Shown: positions 1 to 8,838, counted from the stretch's first letter. The stretch is DNA of 64,000 nt from Merdibacter massiliensis (GCF_900155395.1 NZ_LT699728.1:310001-374000); one strand, 5' to 3'. A program made the numbers and translations. Notes: generated by a model not told the origin, from the sequence alone.

Positions 1-1267
1 GGATCATCGTTTCCCAGGCGGACGTACGATCGAAGACAGCGTCAAACTGTTAAAGATCTTGGAAAAAGCCGGAGTAGATGCATTCGATGTAGATGCAGGA
101 TGCTACGAAACATTGGATTACATTTTCCCTCCTTCTTATTTAGGAGAATCCTGCATGTCTTATGTATGCAAAGCTGCACGTGAAGCAGTTAGTGTTCCTT
201 TATTCACTGCAGGTACATTAGCACCTGATTCAGCACTCGAGCTGATTGAATCCGGAGTCGTAGACTTCACAAATATGGGCCGTGCCCTCATTGCCGATCC
301 GCAATTGCCAAACAAATTGATGGAAGGCCGTCCCGAAGATGTGCGTCCTTGTCTGCGCTGCAATGAATACTGTATCGGACGTATCTGGAACCGTCATACA
401 AAACTCAGCTGTGCAGTCAATCCACAGGCAATGGAAGAAGTACGCTTTGAAATCAAGAAGACAGATGCACCAAAGAATGTCGTTGTCATCGGCGGCGGAC
501 CTGCAGGCATGGAAGCCGCACGCGTAGCTGCAATCGAAGGACATCATGTCGTATTATATGAAAAAAATGATCGCTTAGGCGGCGTCATGGGGGATATTTG
601 TACAGCCAGCTTTAAGCAGAACATCAAAAAATTAACAACATGGTATCAAACACAATTACAGAAATTAAATGTTGAAGTACATTTAAATACTGAAATCACA
701 GGGGAAGAAGATTTCTTAGATACATGCGACAAGATCATCATCGGCTGCGGTGCCAAACCAATCATGCCGAAGATTCCCGGCATCGATAACGACAATGTTG
801 TCACGATGCTGGATGCACATCGTGATCACACACGTTTGAAAGGTGAAAATATCGTTGTTTGCGGCGGCGGTGCTTCCGGATTAGACGGTGCATTGGAAAT
901 GGCAAGCGAATTGGGCAAAAAAGTTACAGTTGTAGAAATGCAGCCGCAGTGCGGTAAAGACGTATTCTTTATCAATCAGATCACATTATTCAATAAACTA
1001 GCAGAAGCCGATGTTACCTTGATGACCAATACAAAAGTGATTGCAATGGATGCAGAAGGTCTGACAGTAGAATGTGCAGATGGCACAACAAAGAAGATTC
1101 CTGCAGATACGATCGTCAATGCCTTTGGCATGCGTCCAGATCTCAGCGTTGTCGACAAGATCAAAGCAAAATATCATATCAAGACGCGCGTCGTTGGTGA
1201 CAGCAATGCTCTAGGCAAGATTGGCGAAGCAATCCGTGATGGATTCTATGCTGCTACATCTTTATAA
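1..1267 (+). CDS. NADH:flavin oxidoreductase, OYE/2,4-dienoyl-CoA reductase type (5' truncated)
   Basis: The frame is open from base 2, so the gene begins outside the window and only the C-terminal part is visible. It shows the end of the FMN TIM barrel, a Cys-x2-Cys-x3-Cys-x12-Cys cluster typical of the family [4Fe-4S] site, then two Rossmann motifs (VVVIGGGPAG for FAD and VVCGGGASG for NADH). Members pass electrons from NADH through FAD and Fe-S to FMN and reduce activated double bonds. They include enoate reductase, 2,4-dienoyl-CoA reductase and the BaiCD/BaiH bile-acid enzymes; the substrate cannot be read from this part. A strong terminator follows. The next gene is a bile-salt-hydrolase homologue, which makes a steroid role thinkable but unproven. 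Confidence 0.9.
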   Translation, partial: DHRFPGGRTIEDSVKLLKILEKAGVDAFDVDAGCYETLDYIFPPSYLGESCMSYVCKAAREAVSVPLFTAGTLAPDSALELIESGVVDFTNMGRALIADPQLPNKLMEGRPEDVRPCLRCNEYCIGRIWNRHTKLSCAVNPQAMEEVRFEIKKTDAPKNVVVIGGGPAGMEAARVAAIEGHHVVLYEKNDRLGGVMGDICTASFKQNIKKLTTWYQTQLQKLNVEVHLNTEITGEEDFLDTCDKIIIGCGAKPIMPKIPGIDNDNVVTMLDAHRDHTRLKGENIVVCGGGASGLDGALEMASELGKKVTVVEMQPQCGKDVFFINQITLFNKLAEADVTLMTNTKVIAMDAEGLTVECADGTTKKIPADTIVNAFGMRPDLSVVDKIKAKYHIKTRVVGDSNALGKIGEAIRDGFYAATSL

Positions 1268-1272
1268 AAGTT

Positions 1273-1304
1273 AAAAAAGAAAGCTCATGCAGCTTTCTTT
1301 TTTA
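1273..1304 (+). terminator. Rho-independent terminator of the flavoenzyme gene
   Basis: The stem AAGAAAGCT/AGCTTTCTT has a short CATGC loop and a T run. It lies just after the stop codon of the flavoenzyme gene and separates it from the choloylglycine hydrolase gene. Confidence 0.85.
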
Positions 1305-1320
1305 TTGCTTAAAATCTGTT

Positions 1321-1346
1321 TATAATAAGAGTAGATAGAAAGAAGG
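1321..1346 (+). promoter_or_regulatory. -10 box and ribosome binding site of the choloylglycine hydrolase gene
   Basis: TATAAT at 1321-1326 is a perfect -10 box; no convincing -35 is visible upstream. AGAAGG at 1341-1346 lies 7 nt before the ATG at 1354 but only 1 nt before the ATG at 1348. This decides the start in favour of 1354. Confidence 0.6.
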
Positions 1347-1353
1347 TATGCCT

Positions 1354-2334
1354 ATGTGTACAAGCATTTCCATGTATGAAGGAATCTATGGCCGCAATCT
1401 GGATCTGGATCATTCTTTTGGTCAAGAGGTCATTATTACCCCTCGCCGCTACCCTTTTACGTTTCAACAAGGCGAACCGTTGCAAGAGCATCCGGCAATG
1501 ATCGGTACAGCAACAAATTTTCAAGGATATCCGCTTTATGCAGAAGCAATGAATGAATATGGTCTGTATATGGCCGGATTGAATTTCCCGGGGAATGCCG
1601 ATTACAGTTCCCATATAAACCTGGCAGCGCCAGCCTATGCCCCATATGAGCTCATCCCATGGATCTTGGGTACTTGCAAAACGGTACAGCAGGCAAAACA
1701 ACAGCTTGCAGACTTTCAGATTCTCAATAAACCGATTGTCCCTCAAATTCCATTGGCGCCATTGCATTGGCAGATTGCAGATGAAAAAGCAACCATTGTT
1801 TTAGAAATCATGCAGGATGGGATCCATATTTACGATGATCCGGTCGGTGTACTGACAAACAATCCGCCATTTCCTTTTCACCAGTATAATCTTCGCCAAT
1901 ATCGCCATCTGTCTGCAAATGCAGATCATGTTGGCTTTCCTGCACAGCAAGACCTGGAAACATTTGGCGAGGGCATGGGGGCCATCGGTCTTCCCGGTGA
2001 TTTTTCACCAGCTTCCCGTTATGTCAAAGCTGCTTTCTTAAAATGGACAGCTGCGCCTGCAGCAGAAGAAGAGCAGCAGATCCAGCAATTTTTCCACATA
2101 TTGGATGGGGTGGCCATGATCAAAGGCAGCGTGATTACCAAAGATGGAAATTATGACATCACCATCTACTCTTGTGCCCTGTCAAAGAGAACAAAGACGT
2201 ATTACTACAAGACCTATGATTGCAGTCAGATCCATATGATCCGCATGGAAGATGTCGATTTAAATGCCTCCCGCCTGTTCACCCATCCGATGCAGGAAAA
2301 TGTGAATTTCCAATTAGAAAAAGCAATAGAGTAG
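1354..2334 (+). CDS. Choloylglycine hydrolase family protein (bile salt hydrolase-like)
   Basis: This is an N-terminal nucleophile hydrolase of 326 aa, the usual length for conjugated bile salt hydrolases and penicillin V acylases. With the start at 1354 the protein begins Met-Cys, so Met removal exposes the catalytic Cys2. The other expected active-site residues are present: Arg14, Asp17 (GRNLD), Asn77 (AGLNFPG), Asn170 (LTNNP) and Arg222 (SRYVKAAF). All five support an active amidase that would deconjugate glycine- or taurine-bound bile acids; substrate preference cannot be read. No signal peptide is seen, as expected for cytoplasmic BSH. The last codons and the stop (ATA GAG TAG) belong to the end of the adjacent intron. 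Without the intron the gene would read GCA ATA TAA. Confidence 0.9.
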   Translation: MCTSISMYEGIYGRNLDLDHSFGQEVIITPRRYPFTFQQGEPLQEHPAMIGTATNFQGYPLYAEAMNEYGLYMAGLNFPGNADYSSHINLAAPAYAPYELIPWILGTCKTVQQAKQQLADFQILNKPIVPQIPLAPLHWQIADEKATIVLEIMQDGIHIYDDPVGVLTNNPPFPFHQYNLRQYRHLSANADHVGFPAQQDLETFGEGMGAIGLPGDFSPASRYVKAAFLKWTAAPAAEEEQQIQQFFHILDGVAMIKGSVITKDGNYDITIYSCALSKRTKTYYYKTYDCSQIHMIRMEDVDLNASRLFTHPMQENVNFQLEKAIE

Positions 2335-2364
2335 AGGGAAGAAATTAATCTTCGCCCCTCTCAT

Positions 2365-2397
2365 TGCACCGTACGTACGGGTCTCGTATACGGCGCT
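2365..2397 (-). ncRNA. Group II intron domain V (catalytic helix)
   Basis: On the minus strand a 33-nt segment starts AGCGCCGTATACGAG and ends with CGTACGGTGCA. It has the shape of domain V: two paired arms, an internal bulge and the catalytic AGC at the base. Its presence next to a matching domain VI indicates that the ribozyme core is probably intact. Confidence 0.8.
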
Positions 2398-2418
2398 ACA
2401 TTTATATGTTAATACAAC

Positions 2419-3711
2419 CTATCTTAGATAGTATGCTAGAGGATTGACCAATCCAGGTCTTTCCTCTTTTCTTATGGCTAGAATATCCGCATTAAGTAAG
2501 AAATTAATTACATTCCCATTTGCTTGTTTATATAGGCCAAGCCTTGTATTCGCTACCGAGTAGAGTTGTTCATCACTGAAGTGATATGGCAATTTCTCAT
2601 TCAACTTTTGTAGATTTTTATATATCCTCGGTGGTACTTTCCACTGTTTTAAGATGATGACCCTTATTTTGTGCCTTAACCATTGTCCAAATTCATCGAT
2701 GAAGTTCTTCATCCTTCCGATTCGAAAGTAGTTTATCCATCCTTTGACGATTTGGTTTATCCTGGTGAATGTTTTAGCGTTGGTCTGTGCTACACATTTC
2801 TTTCGAATGAGTTCCTTTCGACATTTATCATACAGGCTTTTCTTACTCTTCTTTGTAGGAATACATTCCCATTTTGATGAGTTCTTCCAGTATGTAAAAC
2901 CTAGAAAATTACTATTCGTTGGTCGTACTACCTTTGTTTTGGTTGCACTGACTTTTAGGAATAATTTTCTCTCCAGCCATGATGTGACGGACTTCATCAC
3001 TCGATTTGCTGCCATCTCGCTTTTAACGAAGATATTACTATCATCTGCATATCTCACAAAGCATAGTCCCCTTTCTTCCAGTTCCTTATCAAATTTATCT
3101 AAGTAAATATTTGATAGAATTGGACTTAGAGGTCCTCCTTGTGGCATTCCTATGGCATTTGCTTTGACAAAACCATTTTCCATGATTCCTGCCTGCAGGA
3201 ATTTACGAATCAAATGCAATGTTGTCGAATCATTCACATGCTCTCTAAGTATTGAAATTAATTTATCGTGATTTACTGTATCGAAGTATGCTTCTATATC
3301 TAAATCGATGACCCATTCGTATCCTTCATTTAAGTAGTCCAGTGTTCGCAGGATGGCATCATGTGCACTCCTGTTTGGTCGGAATCCAAAACTATTCTCA
3401 CTGAATTTACTATCATAAATATCTGATAACACTTGAGCTATCGCCTGTTGGATGACCCTGTCTACTACTGTCGGAATTCCCAGGGGTCTTTTCTTTCCAT
3501 TTGATTTAGGAATATAGACTCTTCTTACAGGTTGAGGTTTGTATTTCTTCGCCAGTATCTGTTTCTTTATCTGTTCCCTATAGGCCTTGAAATACTCGTC
3601 AATTTCATCCACTGTCATCTTATCAATGCCAGGTACACCTTTATTACTTTTGACTCTTTTGATTGCCTCTTCGAGATTTTCATCTCTTAAGATCACTTCG
3701 ATCAATTTCAT
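2419..3711 (-). CDS. ltrA: Group II intron reverse transcriptase/maturase
   Basis: The 430-aa intron-encoded protein carries a reverse transcriptase domain (KRPLGIP, FGFRPNRSAHDA, GMPQGGPLSPILSN and the catalytic YADD at about 221-224), followed by the maturase domain X (RINQIVKGWINYF). No HNH endonuclease motif follows, so target-primed retrotransposition would need another primer. It helps splice the intron and reverse transcribes it into new sites. The ATG at 3711 was chosen because AAGGAGA precedes it; an in-frame ATG at 3774 would add 21 residues without a good ribosome binding site. The frame is uninterrupted, so the element may still be mobile. Confidence 0.93.
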   Translation of the reverse strand: MKLIEVILRDENLEEAIKRVKSNKGVPGIDKMTVDEIDEYFKAYREQIKKQILAKKYKPQPVRRVYIPKSNGKKRPLGIPTVVDRVIQQAIAQVLSDIYDSKFSENSFGFRPNRSAHDAILRTLDYLNEGYEWVIDLDIEAYFDTVNHDKLISILREHVNDSTTLHLIRKFLQAGIMENGFVKANAIGMPQGGPLSPILSNIYLDKFDKELEERGLCFVRYADDSNIFVKSEMAANRVMKSVTSWLERKLFLKVSATKTKVVRPTNSNFLGFTYWKNSSKWECIPTKKSKKSLYDKCRKELIRKKCVAQTNAKTFTRINQIVKGWINYFRIGRMKNFIDEFGQWLRHKIRVIILKQWKVPPRIYKNLQKLNEKLPYHFSDEQLYSVANTRLGLYKQANGNVINFLLNADILAIRKEERPGLVNPLAYYLR

Positions 3712-4254
3712 GTTGTTGCTTCTCCTTCCTTTTGTAAATATATTTGGAACCATTCCCTCTACCTTCATTCCCATGGGATTACGATTCCCACTTATGGAAC
3801 TATCCTCGATTTCGAACTATCCAAACATTGCGCATGGTGAGCTGCACCATATAAACATTAGGTCCTTGGGTATAGATGTCTCTACCTACTACGACCTCAG
3901 CTGACTTCTTGTGGTAAACCTTTTTCGACCGATGTTACCATCACTGATTTTAAAGATATTGGATTTCATCGTCCACAAGACCTCCCGGGGTAATTCACGA
4001 ATCCTGTTTCTTTCACAACGTCCTGATTTACTGTCTTGGTTTTACGTTTACCTTTTGGACTTCGGTTTGATATGCAACCTTATCCACCATTTAGCCTTAT
4101 ATCCGGTTTCTGTTCGTACGCTCGAAAGAATCGCTACACCACTTCCTCCATCCTCAACATCACTGTTAACGACTTGTGGTTCGCTACACTTGGCGGTAAC
4201 TACCTGTGGTTGGTTTATCTCCAACTGAATTCGTGCCATGCCCGGCACACATAT

Positions 4255-4289
4255 AAAAACCGTGCGGCACATGACCAGCACGGTTTTTT
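4255..4289. terminator. Bidirectional terminator between the hydrolase and purine permease genes
   Basis: AAAAACCGTGC pairs with GCACGGTTTTTT around a 12-nt loop. With A and T runs on both sides it can end transcription of the convergent choloylglycine hydrolase (plus) and permease (minus) genes. The group II intron entered a few bases beyond it in permease orientation and now cuts it off from the hydrolase gene. Confidence 0.85.
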
Positions 4290-4293
4290 CAGT

Positions 4294-5649
4294 TTAGATG
4301 ATTGCCAGCAACACAAAGTTCAAGATAAACAACAATGCGACCGTTGCAATGATCGGATGAATTTCTTTTGTTTCTTTCTTAAAGATCTTGATGATGCAGT
4401 AAAAGATAAATCCACTAGCGATACCATAAGAAATGCTGTAGCACAAAGCCATGAACAATCCTGCAAAGAAAGCAGGAACTGCTTCCTCCAAATTATCCCA
4501 ATGGATCTGTGTGAAAGAAGATACCATCATGCAGCCGACAATGATCAAGGCAGGTGCAGTCGCTGCACTAGGGATTGCAGATACAAAAGTTGCAAGGAAT
4601 GCGCTCAATGCAAAGCAGATTGCTGTAACAACAGATGCCAGACCTGTTCTTCCTCCTGCACCGATACCAGCAGCACTTTCAACAAACGTTGTCGTATTAG
4701 ATGTACCAAAGATGGCACCGATCGAAGTTGCAGTAGCATCAGCAAATAATGCTTTGTCCATTTTTGAACTGAAGCCGCTGCCTACTTCCAATGCTTTCTC
4801 ATCTTCTTCAGAGAAGATACCGCTGCGTCTGCCTGTACCGATAAACGTACCGATCGTATCAAATGTATCCGACATGCTGAAGGCAAAGATCGTAATCAAA
4901 ACTAAAGGAATACGTGCAGCATCAGCAAATAAAGATGGCAATCCTTGTGATGTAAAGATCACGCCAAATGTAGAAGGCAGTGCTGCCAAAGCATCATTAA
5001 AGCTGACCGTATCTGTTGTTGTGGTCACTCCAAAAGGAATACCGATCAATGTAGTGATGATGATAGCGATCAAGATACCGCCCTTGACATTTTTTAATGT
5101 TAAAATGACCGCTAACAGCAATCCGATCAAAAAGATCCAAAGCACTGGCTGATTCAGGGTTGCAATTGCAGGAACACCGCTGTCAAATGTAATGAATCCT
5201 ACATTTAAGAATCCTAAATAAGCAATGAAAACACCGATACCGCCGCCAATCGCATTCTGTAAAAACTGCGGAATCGCTTTGATGATGATCTTGCGAATTT
5301 TTGTTACGGTAATAAAAATATTGATCAGACCACAGATAAATACCATGGATAAAGCCTGTTGCCAAGTAAAGCCTAACTGGAAACAAACTGTATAAACAAA
5401 GAACGCATTTAATCCCATGCCAGGTGCTTGTGCATATGGCACGTTTGCAACCAGCCCCATGATCAATGTACCAATGACTGCAGAAATGATCGTAGCTAAG
5501 AAAACAGCTCCCCATTCCATTCCTGCCTGTGATAAAGTATTTGGGTTGACCGCAATGATATAGGCCATTGCAAAGAACGTCGTGATACCTGCCATTACCT
5601 CAACAGAAACAGATGTCTTATTTTCTTTTAATTTAAAAAACTTCTCCAT
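4294..5649 (-). CDS. NCS2-type purine permease (AzgA/PbuG-like)
   Basis: This 451-aa polytopic protein belongs to the AzgA branch of the nucleobase carriers, which import hypoxanthine, guanine or adenine with protons. Diagnostic stretches are GITTFFAMAYIIAVNP near the N-terminus, APGMGLNAFF, and SMSDTFDTIGTFIGTGRR in the middle. Length and about 12 to 14 hydrophobic segments fit the family. AAAGGAG precedes the ATG. It stands alone, with its own candidate promoter and terminator. I looked for a purine riboswitch in the short leader and saw none. Confidence 0.92.
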   Translation of the reverse strand: MEKFFKLKENKTSVSVEVMAGITTFFAMAYIIAVNPNTLSQAGMEWGAVFLATIISAVIGTLIMGLVANVPYAQAPGMGLNAFFVYTVCFQLGFTWQQALSMVFICGLINIFITVTKIRKIIIKAIPQFLQNAIGGGIGVFIAYLGFLNVGFITFDSGVPAIATLNQPVLWIFLIGLLLAVILTLKNVKGGILIAIIITTLIGIPFGVTTTTDTVSFNDALAALPSTFGVIFTSQGLPSLFADAARIPLVLITIFAFSMSDTFDTIGTFIGTGRRSGIFSEEDEKALEVGSGFSSKMDKALFADATATSIGAIFGTSNTTTFVESAAGIGAGGRTGLASVVTAICFALSAFLATFVSAIPSAATAPALIIVGCMMVSSFTQIHWDNLEEAVPAFFAGLFMALCYSISYGIASGFIFYCIIKIFKKETKEIHPIIATVALLFILNFVLLAII

Positions 5650-5689
5650 TTTTTCTCCTTTCTTCTTAATTCACATTAAGAATGAATAG

Positions 5690-5718
5690 ACTTTACCATA
5701 TTTTTACATAATTTGCAA
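5690..5718 (-). promoter_or_regulatory. Candidate sigma-A promoter of the purine permease gene
   Basis: On the minus strand TTGCAA and TAAAGT are 17 nt apart, about 40 nt upstream of the permease start. Each box matches the consensus at four positions, so this is a candidate only. Confidence 0.4.
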
Positions 5719-5886
5719 TGGAATCCACTAGAAACAAAGGGTTTTCCAGTGTTTTCCACAAAGATGTATTTTATCCAAACACAACTACAATTTAAATGTT
5801 CATCATACTTTTACACGATCTGTTTATCCTTGTTCCCTTATTGTATTTCCTTTCCATCCATGATAAACTATGGCGAGGTCGAGAGT

Positions 5887-7005
5887 ATGGTAAAAATTCA
5901 ACATTTCATAAAAAAAGAACCCGTCTGTTGCATCGCAATGCTATTGGCAATTCTTTCTGCATGGTTCGTTCATCCTGATCAGGCATATCTGGCTTATCCA
6001 GATTATCGAACGATTGCTTTGCTGTTTTGTCTGATGATCATCATTGAAGGTCTTTCTTCCCTTGGTCTATTTTCAGCACTTGCCAGCAGTTTGTTAAAAA
6101 AGACAAAAAGTATCCGCGGACTGGCTTGTACCATGGTCTTATTGTGCTTTTTCTCCAGCATGATCATTACCAATGATGTCACTTTGATTACTTTTGCTCC
6201 GTTTACGATCTTGTTATTCCGTATCGTTCATAAACCGGATGCTATGTTAAAAGTATTGGTATTGGAGACAATTGCAGCAAATCTAGGCAGCATGGCAACG
6301 CCGATCGGCAATCCGCAAAATTTATATCTGTACTCTGTTGCGGACTTTTCCATGCAGGAATTTCTAAAAGCGACATTGCCTTATACCATTCTCTCTTTAT
6401 TCTTATTAATTTTATCCTTGGCTACCATAAAAAACGGACACTTAGGAGATCTGGTCGTAGAAAAGAAGGCAATTACCAAAAGTGCCATGCCAAAGATGTC
6501 CATCTATCTGATTCTGCTGATCTTGGCTTTATTGGTCGTTTTCCATGTATTGCCTTATACAGTTGTTTTCTTTATTACTGTAGCAGTCATCTTATTGGTT
6601 GAACGCCGTTTATTTAAAAATGTCGATTATTTCTTATTATTGACATTCTTATTCTTTTTTCTCTTTATTGGCAATATGAAACGCATTCCTTTCATCAATG
6701 AATTATTATCTTCTTTATTAGAAGGTCACGCGTTGATAGGCGGTGTATTGATGAGCCAGATCATCAGCAATGTGCCAGCGGCCATTCTCCTCTCTGGATT
6801 TACGAATGATCTTTCTTCTTTGCTGACTGGGGTCAACTTGGGAGGTTTAGGTACTTTGATTGCCTCGCTTGCCAGTTTGATCACATTTAAATTCTACGCC
6901 AATACCGAAGGAACCAAAAAAGGTCAGTTCTTAAAAGTGTTTACTTTATATAATGTGATCTTCCTGCTCATTCTTTTGACTGCAGCGTTTTTCCTTATCC
7001 ATTAG
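5887..7005 (+). CDS. ArsB/NhaD-type (ion transporter superfamily) anion permease
   Basis: The 372-aa membrane protein is almost entirely hydrophobic. It carries ATPIGNPQN, the helix-turn signature of the SLC13/ArsB/NhaD/citrate carrier superfamily, plus SSMIITNDVTLI and SNVPAAILLSG, the matching second half-site. Substrate could be arsenite, sodium, or a small anion; the sequence does not decide. The start at 5887 was chosen because hydrophobic structure and homology begin there, although longer in-frame starts exist to 5713. It is convergent with the arsenic operon and shares its terminator, so an arsenite efflux role is suggestive. Confidence 0.8.
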   Translation: MVKIQHFIKKEPVCCIAMLLAILSAWFVHPDQAYLAYPDYRTIALLFCLMIIIEGLSSLGLFSALASSLLKKTKSIRGLACTMVLLCFFSSMIITNDVTLITFAPFTILLFRIVHKPDAMLKVLVLETIAANLGSMATPIGNPQNLYLYSVADFSMQEFLKATLPYTILSLFLLILSLATIKNGHLGDLVVEKKAITKSAMPKMSIYLILLILALLVVFHVLPYTVVFFITVAVILLVERRLFKNVDYFLLLTFLFFFLFIGNMKRIPFINELLSSLLEGHALIGGVLMSQIISNVPAAILLSGFTNDLSSLLTGVNLGGLGTLIASLASLITFKFYANTEGTKKGQFLKVFTLYNVIFLLILLTAAFFLIH

Positions 7006-7009
7006 CCAC

Positions 7010-7041
7010 GAAAAATATGGCAGTATTCCTGCCATTTTTTT
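7010..7041. terminator. Bidirectional terminator between the anion permease and arsC
   Basis: ATGGCAG pairs with CTGCCAT around a TATTC loop, with A-rich and T-rich flanks on the two sides. It serves the plus-strand permease and the minus-strand arsenic operon. Confidence 0.85.
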
Positions 7042-7453
7042 ATATCTGATTTTCCATGATGCGCTTTGCCAGATCTTTTATTTTCCATTCGATTTGTTGC
7101 ATGGTCTCAAGAAATGCCTCATCTCCTTTACCTGTCGGGTCTTCTAATCCCCAATCTTCGCGATAGCCGCAGGGAAACGTTGGACATTGTACATTGCATC
7201 CCATCGTCACCAATATATCAATCTCTGGCAACATCTTTAATGTTTTTGAAAATTGTGCAGCTTCCATATCGATCCCGTATGTTTGCTTCATCAAACGCAC
7301 AGCATCTGGATTGATATGTGACTGACACATGGTTCCTGCTGAATAACTTTCAAATACGTCTTCTGCTAAATATTTGCCTAGTACTTCTGCCATCTGACTT
7401 CTACACGAATTATGGACACAAACAAAAGCAACTTTTGGTTTTTTCTTATTCAT
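7040..7453 (-). CDS. arsC: Arsenate reductase, low-molecular-weight phosphatase type
   Basis: The 137-aa protein reduces arsenate to arsenite using a Cys relay. The P-loop CVHNSCRS (Cys12 to Arg18) is the phosphatase-type CX5R motif, Cys86 and Cys90 in MGCNVQC form the expected redox pair, and EDWGLEDP is the family's acid loop. Its length is typical for the thioredoxin-coupled class. It is last in the arsenic operon and overlaps the upstream thioredoxin-like gene by 8 nt, which suggests translational coupling of the reductase to its likely electron donor. Confidence 0.93.
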   Translation of the reverse strand: MNKKKPKVAFVCVHNSCRSQMAEVLGKYLAEDVFESYSAGTMCQSHINPDAVRLMKQTYGIDMEAAQFSKTLKMLPEIDILVTMGCNVQCPTFPCGYREDWGLEDPTGKGDEAFLETMQQIEWKIKDLAKRIMENQI

Positions 7454-7790
7454 CCGTATCCTGTCCTTTTCTATTTAGGATGTGCTGCACTTCTTCTTTT
7501 GTCAACACTTTTCCATAAGACACAACTTCCCCATCGATTACTAATGCAGGTGTGCTCATGACGCCATAGGAAGCAATACGCGAAAAATCTGTAATATGTT
7601 CCACTGTCGTTTCCATTCCATTTTCTGCTAATGCTTCACGTACCGCCTTTTCCAGAGCAACACATTTCTTACAACCGGATCCTAAAATTTTGATACCTTT
7701 CTCATCTGCATGTCGGTTTTCTTCTATCTGCAACCCGCAACTACCGCAACCGCAATTTTTTGTTTCTGTTTTTTTCCTAAATAAACGCAT
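7446..7790 (-). CDS. Small thioredoxin-like disulfide protein (redox-active disulfide protein 2 type)
   Basis: The 114-aa protein has a thioredoxin fold with GSGCKKCVAL (Cys40, Cys43) as active site and STPALVIDGEV as the cis-proline loop. A short N-terminal tail adds three more cysteines (CGCGSC, residues 13 to 18), which could bind metal or arsenite. Members are common in arsenic operons beside a DUF318-type permease. Its overlap with arsC makes it the obvious candidate reductant for that enzyme; this is inferred from context. Confidence 0.88.
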   Translation of the reverse strand: MRLFRKKTETKNCGCGSCGLQIEENRHADEKGIKILGSGCKKCVALEKAVREALAENGMETTVEHITDFSRIASYGVMSTPALVIDGEVVSYGKVLTKEEVQHILNRKGQDTDE

Positions 7791-7804
7791 ATACTTCTCC
7801 TTCC

Positions 7805-8815
7805 TCAGCCAATTAACCAGGCTTGTGCAAAATTAAATAAATAACCAATCAAAATGATACCAATCGTACATATGCTAATAAATATAAATAGCAGTTTCGG
7901 TTTGACTGCTTTCCGCAACATGATCATCGATGGCAAGCTCAATGTTGTAACAGCCATCATAAAGGACAAAATCGTTCCCAATTGTGCTCCTTTGGATAAT
8001 AAAGCTTCAGCTACCGGGATCGTTCCAAAAATATCTGCATACATAGGAACTCCTACCAGCGTTGCAAGCAAAACACCAAACGGATTATTGCCGCCTAAAA
8101 CAGCCTGGACCCATTCCTGCGGAATCCAATTGTGGATCAAAGCGCCGATTCCTACTCCCACCAAGATATAAGGAAATACCTTTTTGAATGTTTGCAGCAT
8201 TTGCTCCTTCGCATAATGGAGACGTTCTTTCTTAGACAAGGATGGTGCATCGATCACAAAAGAAGTTGATTTTTGAATATAATCTTCAATATATTTATCT
8301 AAATGCATTTTTTCGATCAGTGTTCCACCTGCTACCGCCAACAATAATCCAACGACCACATAAATGACGGCCACTTTCCAGCCAAATACTCCTATCAATA
8401 GAAATAAGCTTCCAAGATCTACCATAGGAGAAGAAATTAGAAAGGAGAAGGTGACCCCCAAAGGCAGTCCTGCACTTGTAAATCCAATAAATAAAGGAAT
8501 CGACGAACAAGAACAAAACGGTGTCACGGTTCCCAGCAAAGCAGAGAATATGCGAGCGGACAAGCCGTTAAATCTCCCTAATATCTTTCTGCTTCGTTCC
8601 GGTGGAAAATAACTTTGAATATAAGAGATCATAAAAATTAATACGCATAATAAAATGGTAATTTTAATGACATCATAGAGGAAAAATTGCAGACTGCCTC
8701 CGATATTGGTTTGCAAATCAACTCCTAGTATGGTCAATAACTTTCCTAAACATGCGTTTAGCCATTTCATGCCCAATATCTGATCTTGTAAAAACAATAA
8801 GATAGATTGTATCAT
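7805..8815 (-). CDS. DUF318/UPF0718 permease (ArsP-like)
   Basis: This 336-aa membrane protein carries CSCSSIPLF, the Cys-rich motif of the DUF318 permease family, in a hydrophobic context, and a second half with GVPMYADIFGTIPVAEAL. Family members such as ArsP export organoarsenicals, and others are simply arsenic-operon permeases. Start at 8815 is set by GGAAGG five bases upstream; an ATG at 8836 lacks such a site. It lies between arsR and the thioredoxin-like gene, in one operon. A copy of the arsR-type palindrome sits just before it. Confidence 0.88.
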   Translation of the reverse strand: MIQSILLFLQDQILGMKWLNACLGKLLTILGVDLQTNIGGSLQFFLYDVIKITILLCVLIFMISYIQSYFPPERSRKILGRFNGLSARIFSALLGTVTPFCSCSSIPLFIGFTSAGLPLGVTFSFLISSPMVDLGSLFLLIGVFGWKVAVIYVVVGLLLAVAGGTLIEKMHLDKYIEDYIQKSTSFVIDAPSLSKKERLHYAKEQMLQTFKKVFPYILVGVGIGALIHNWIPQEWVQAVLGGNNPFGVLLATLVGVPMYADIFGTIPVAEALLSKGAQLGTILSFMMAVTTLSLPSMIMLRKAVKPKLLFIFISICTIGIILIGYLFNFAQAWLIG

Positions 8816-8838
8816 AGGATCCTTCCTTTCCATCATAC

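Larger units (their letters stand above)
2326..4250 (-). mobile_element. Group II intron encoding a maturase
   Basis: The element runs on the minus strand. The 5' end is GTGTG (complement of 4246-4250), matching GUGYG. The 3' end has a domain V helix (2365-2397) with the AGC triad, then a domain VI helix pairing GAGAGGG with CCCTCT around an unpaired A at 2332. Taking that A as branch point, the intron ends in AT at 2326, seven bases from the branch, as the family rule predicts. The maturase lies in domain IV. The intron sits directly downstream of the purine permease terminator (stem, TTTTT, ATAT, then intron), a site preference known for bacterial class C introns. The class was not assigned. 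Joining the flanks restores a TAA stop for the hydrolase gene. Confidence 0.88.

Noticed and set aside
1-2334. A bile-acid 7-dehydroxylation (bai) cluster
   Set aside because: Only two family-level matches are present, separated by a terminator; no other bai gene is visible.
4036-4749. A 237-codon plus-strand frame rich in Cys and Asp
   Set aside because: It crosses the intron boundary and runs antisense through the purine permease gene; its composition is that of a shadow frame.
4451-5152. A 233-codon plus-strand frame
   Set aside because: It is antisense to the well-supported purine permease.
5713-5886. A longer N-terminus for the anion permease
   Set aside because: The extra residues lack family similarity and overlap the divergent permease promoter region.
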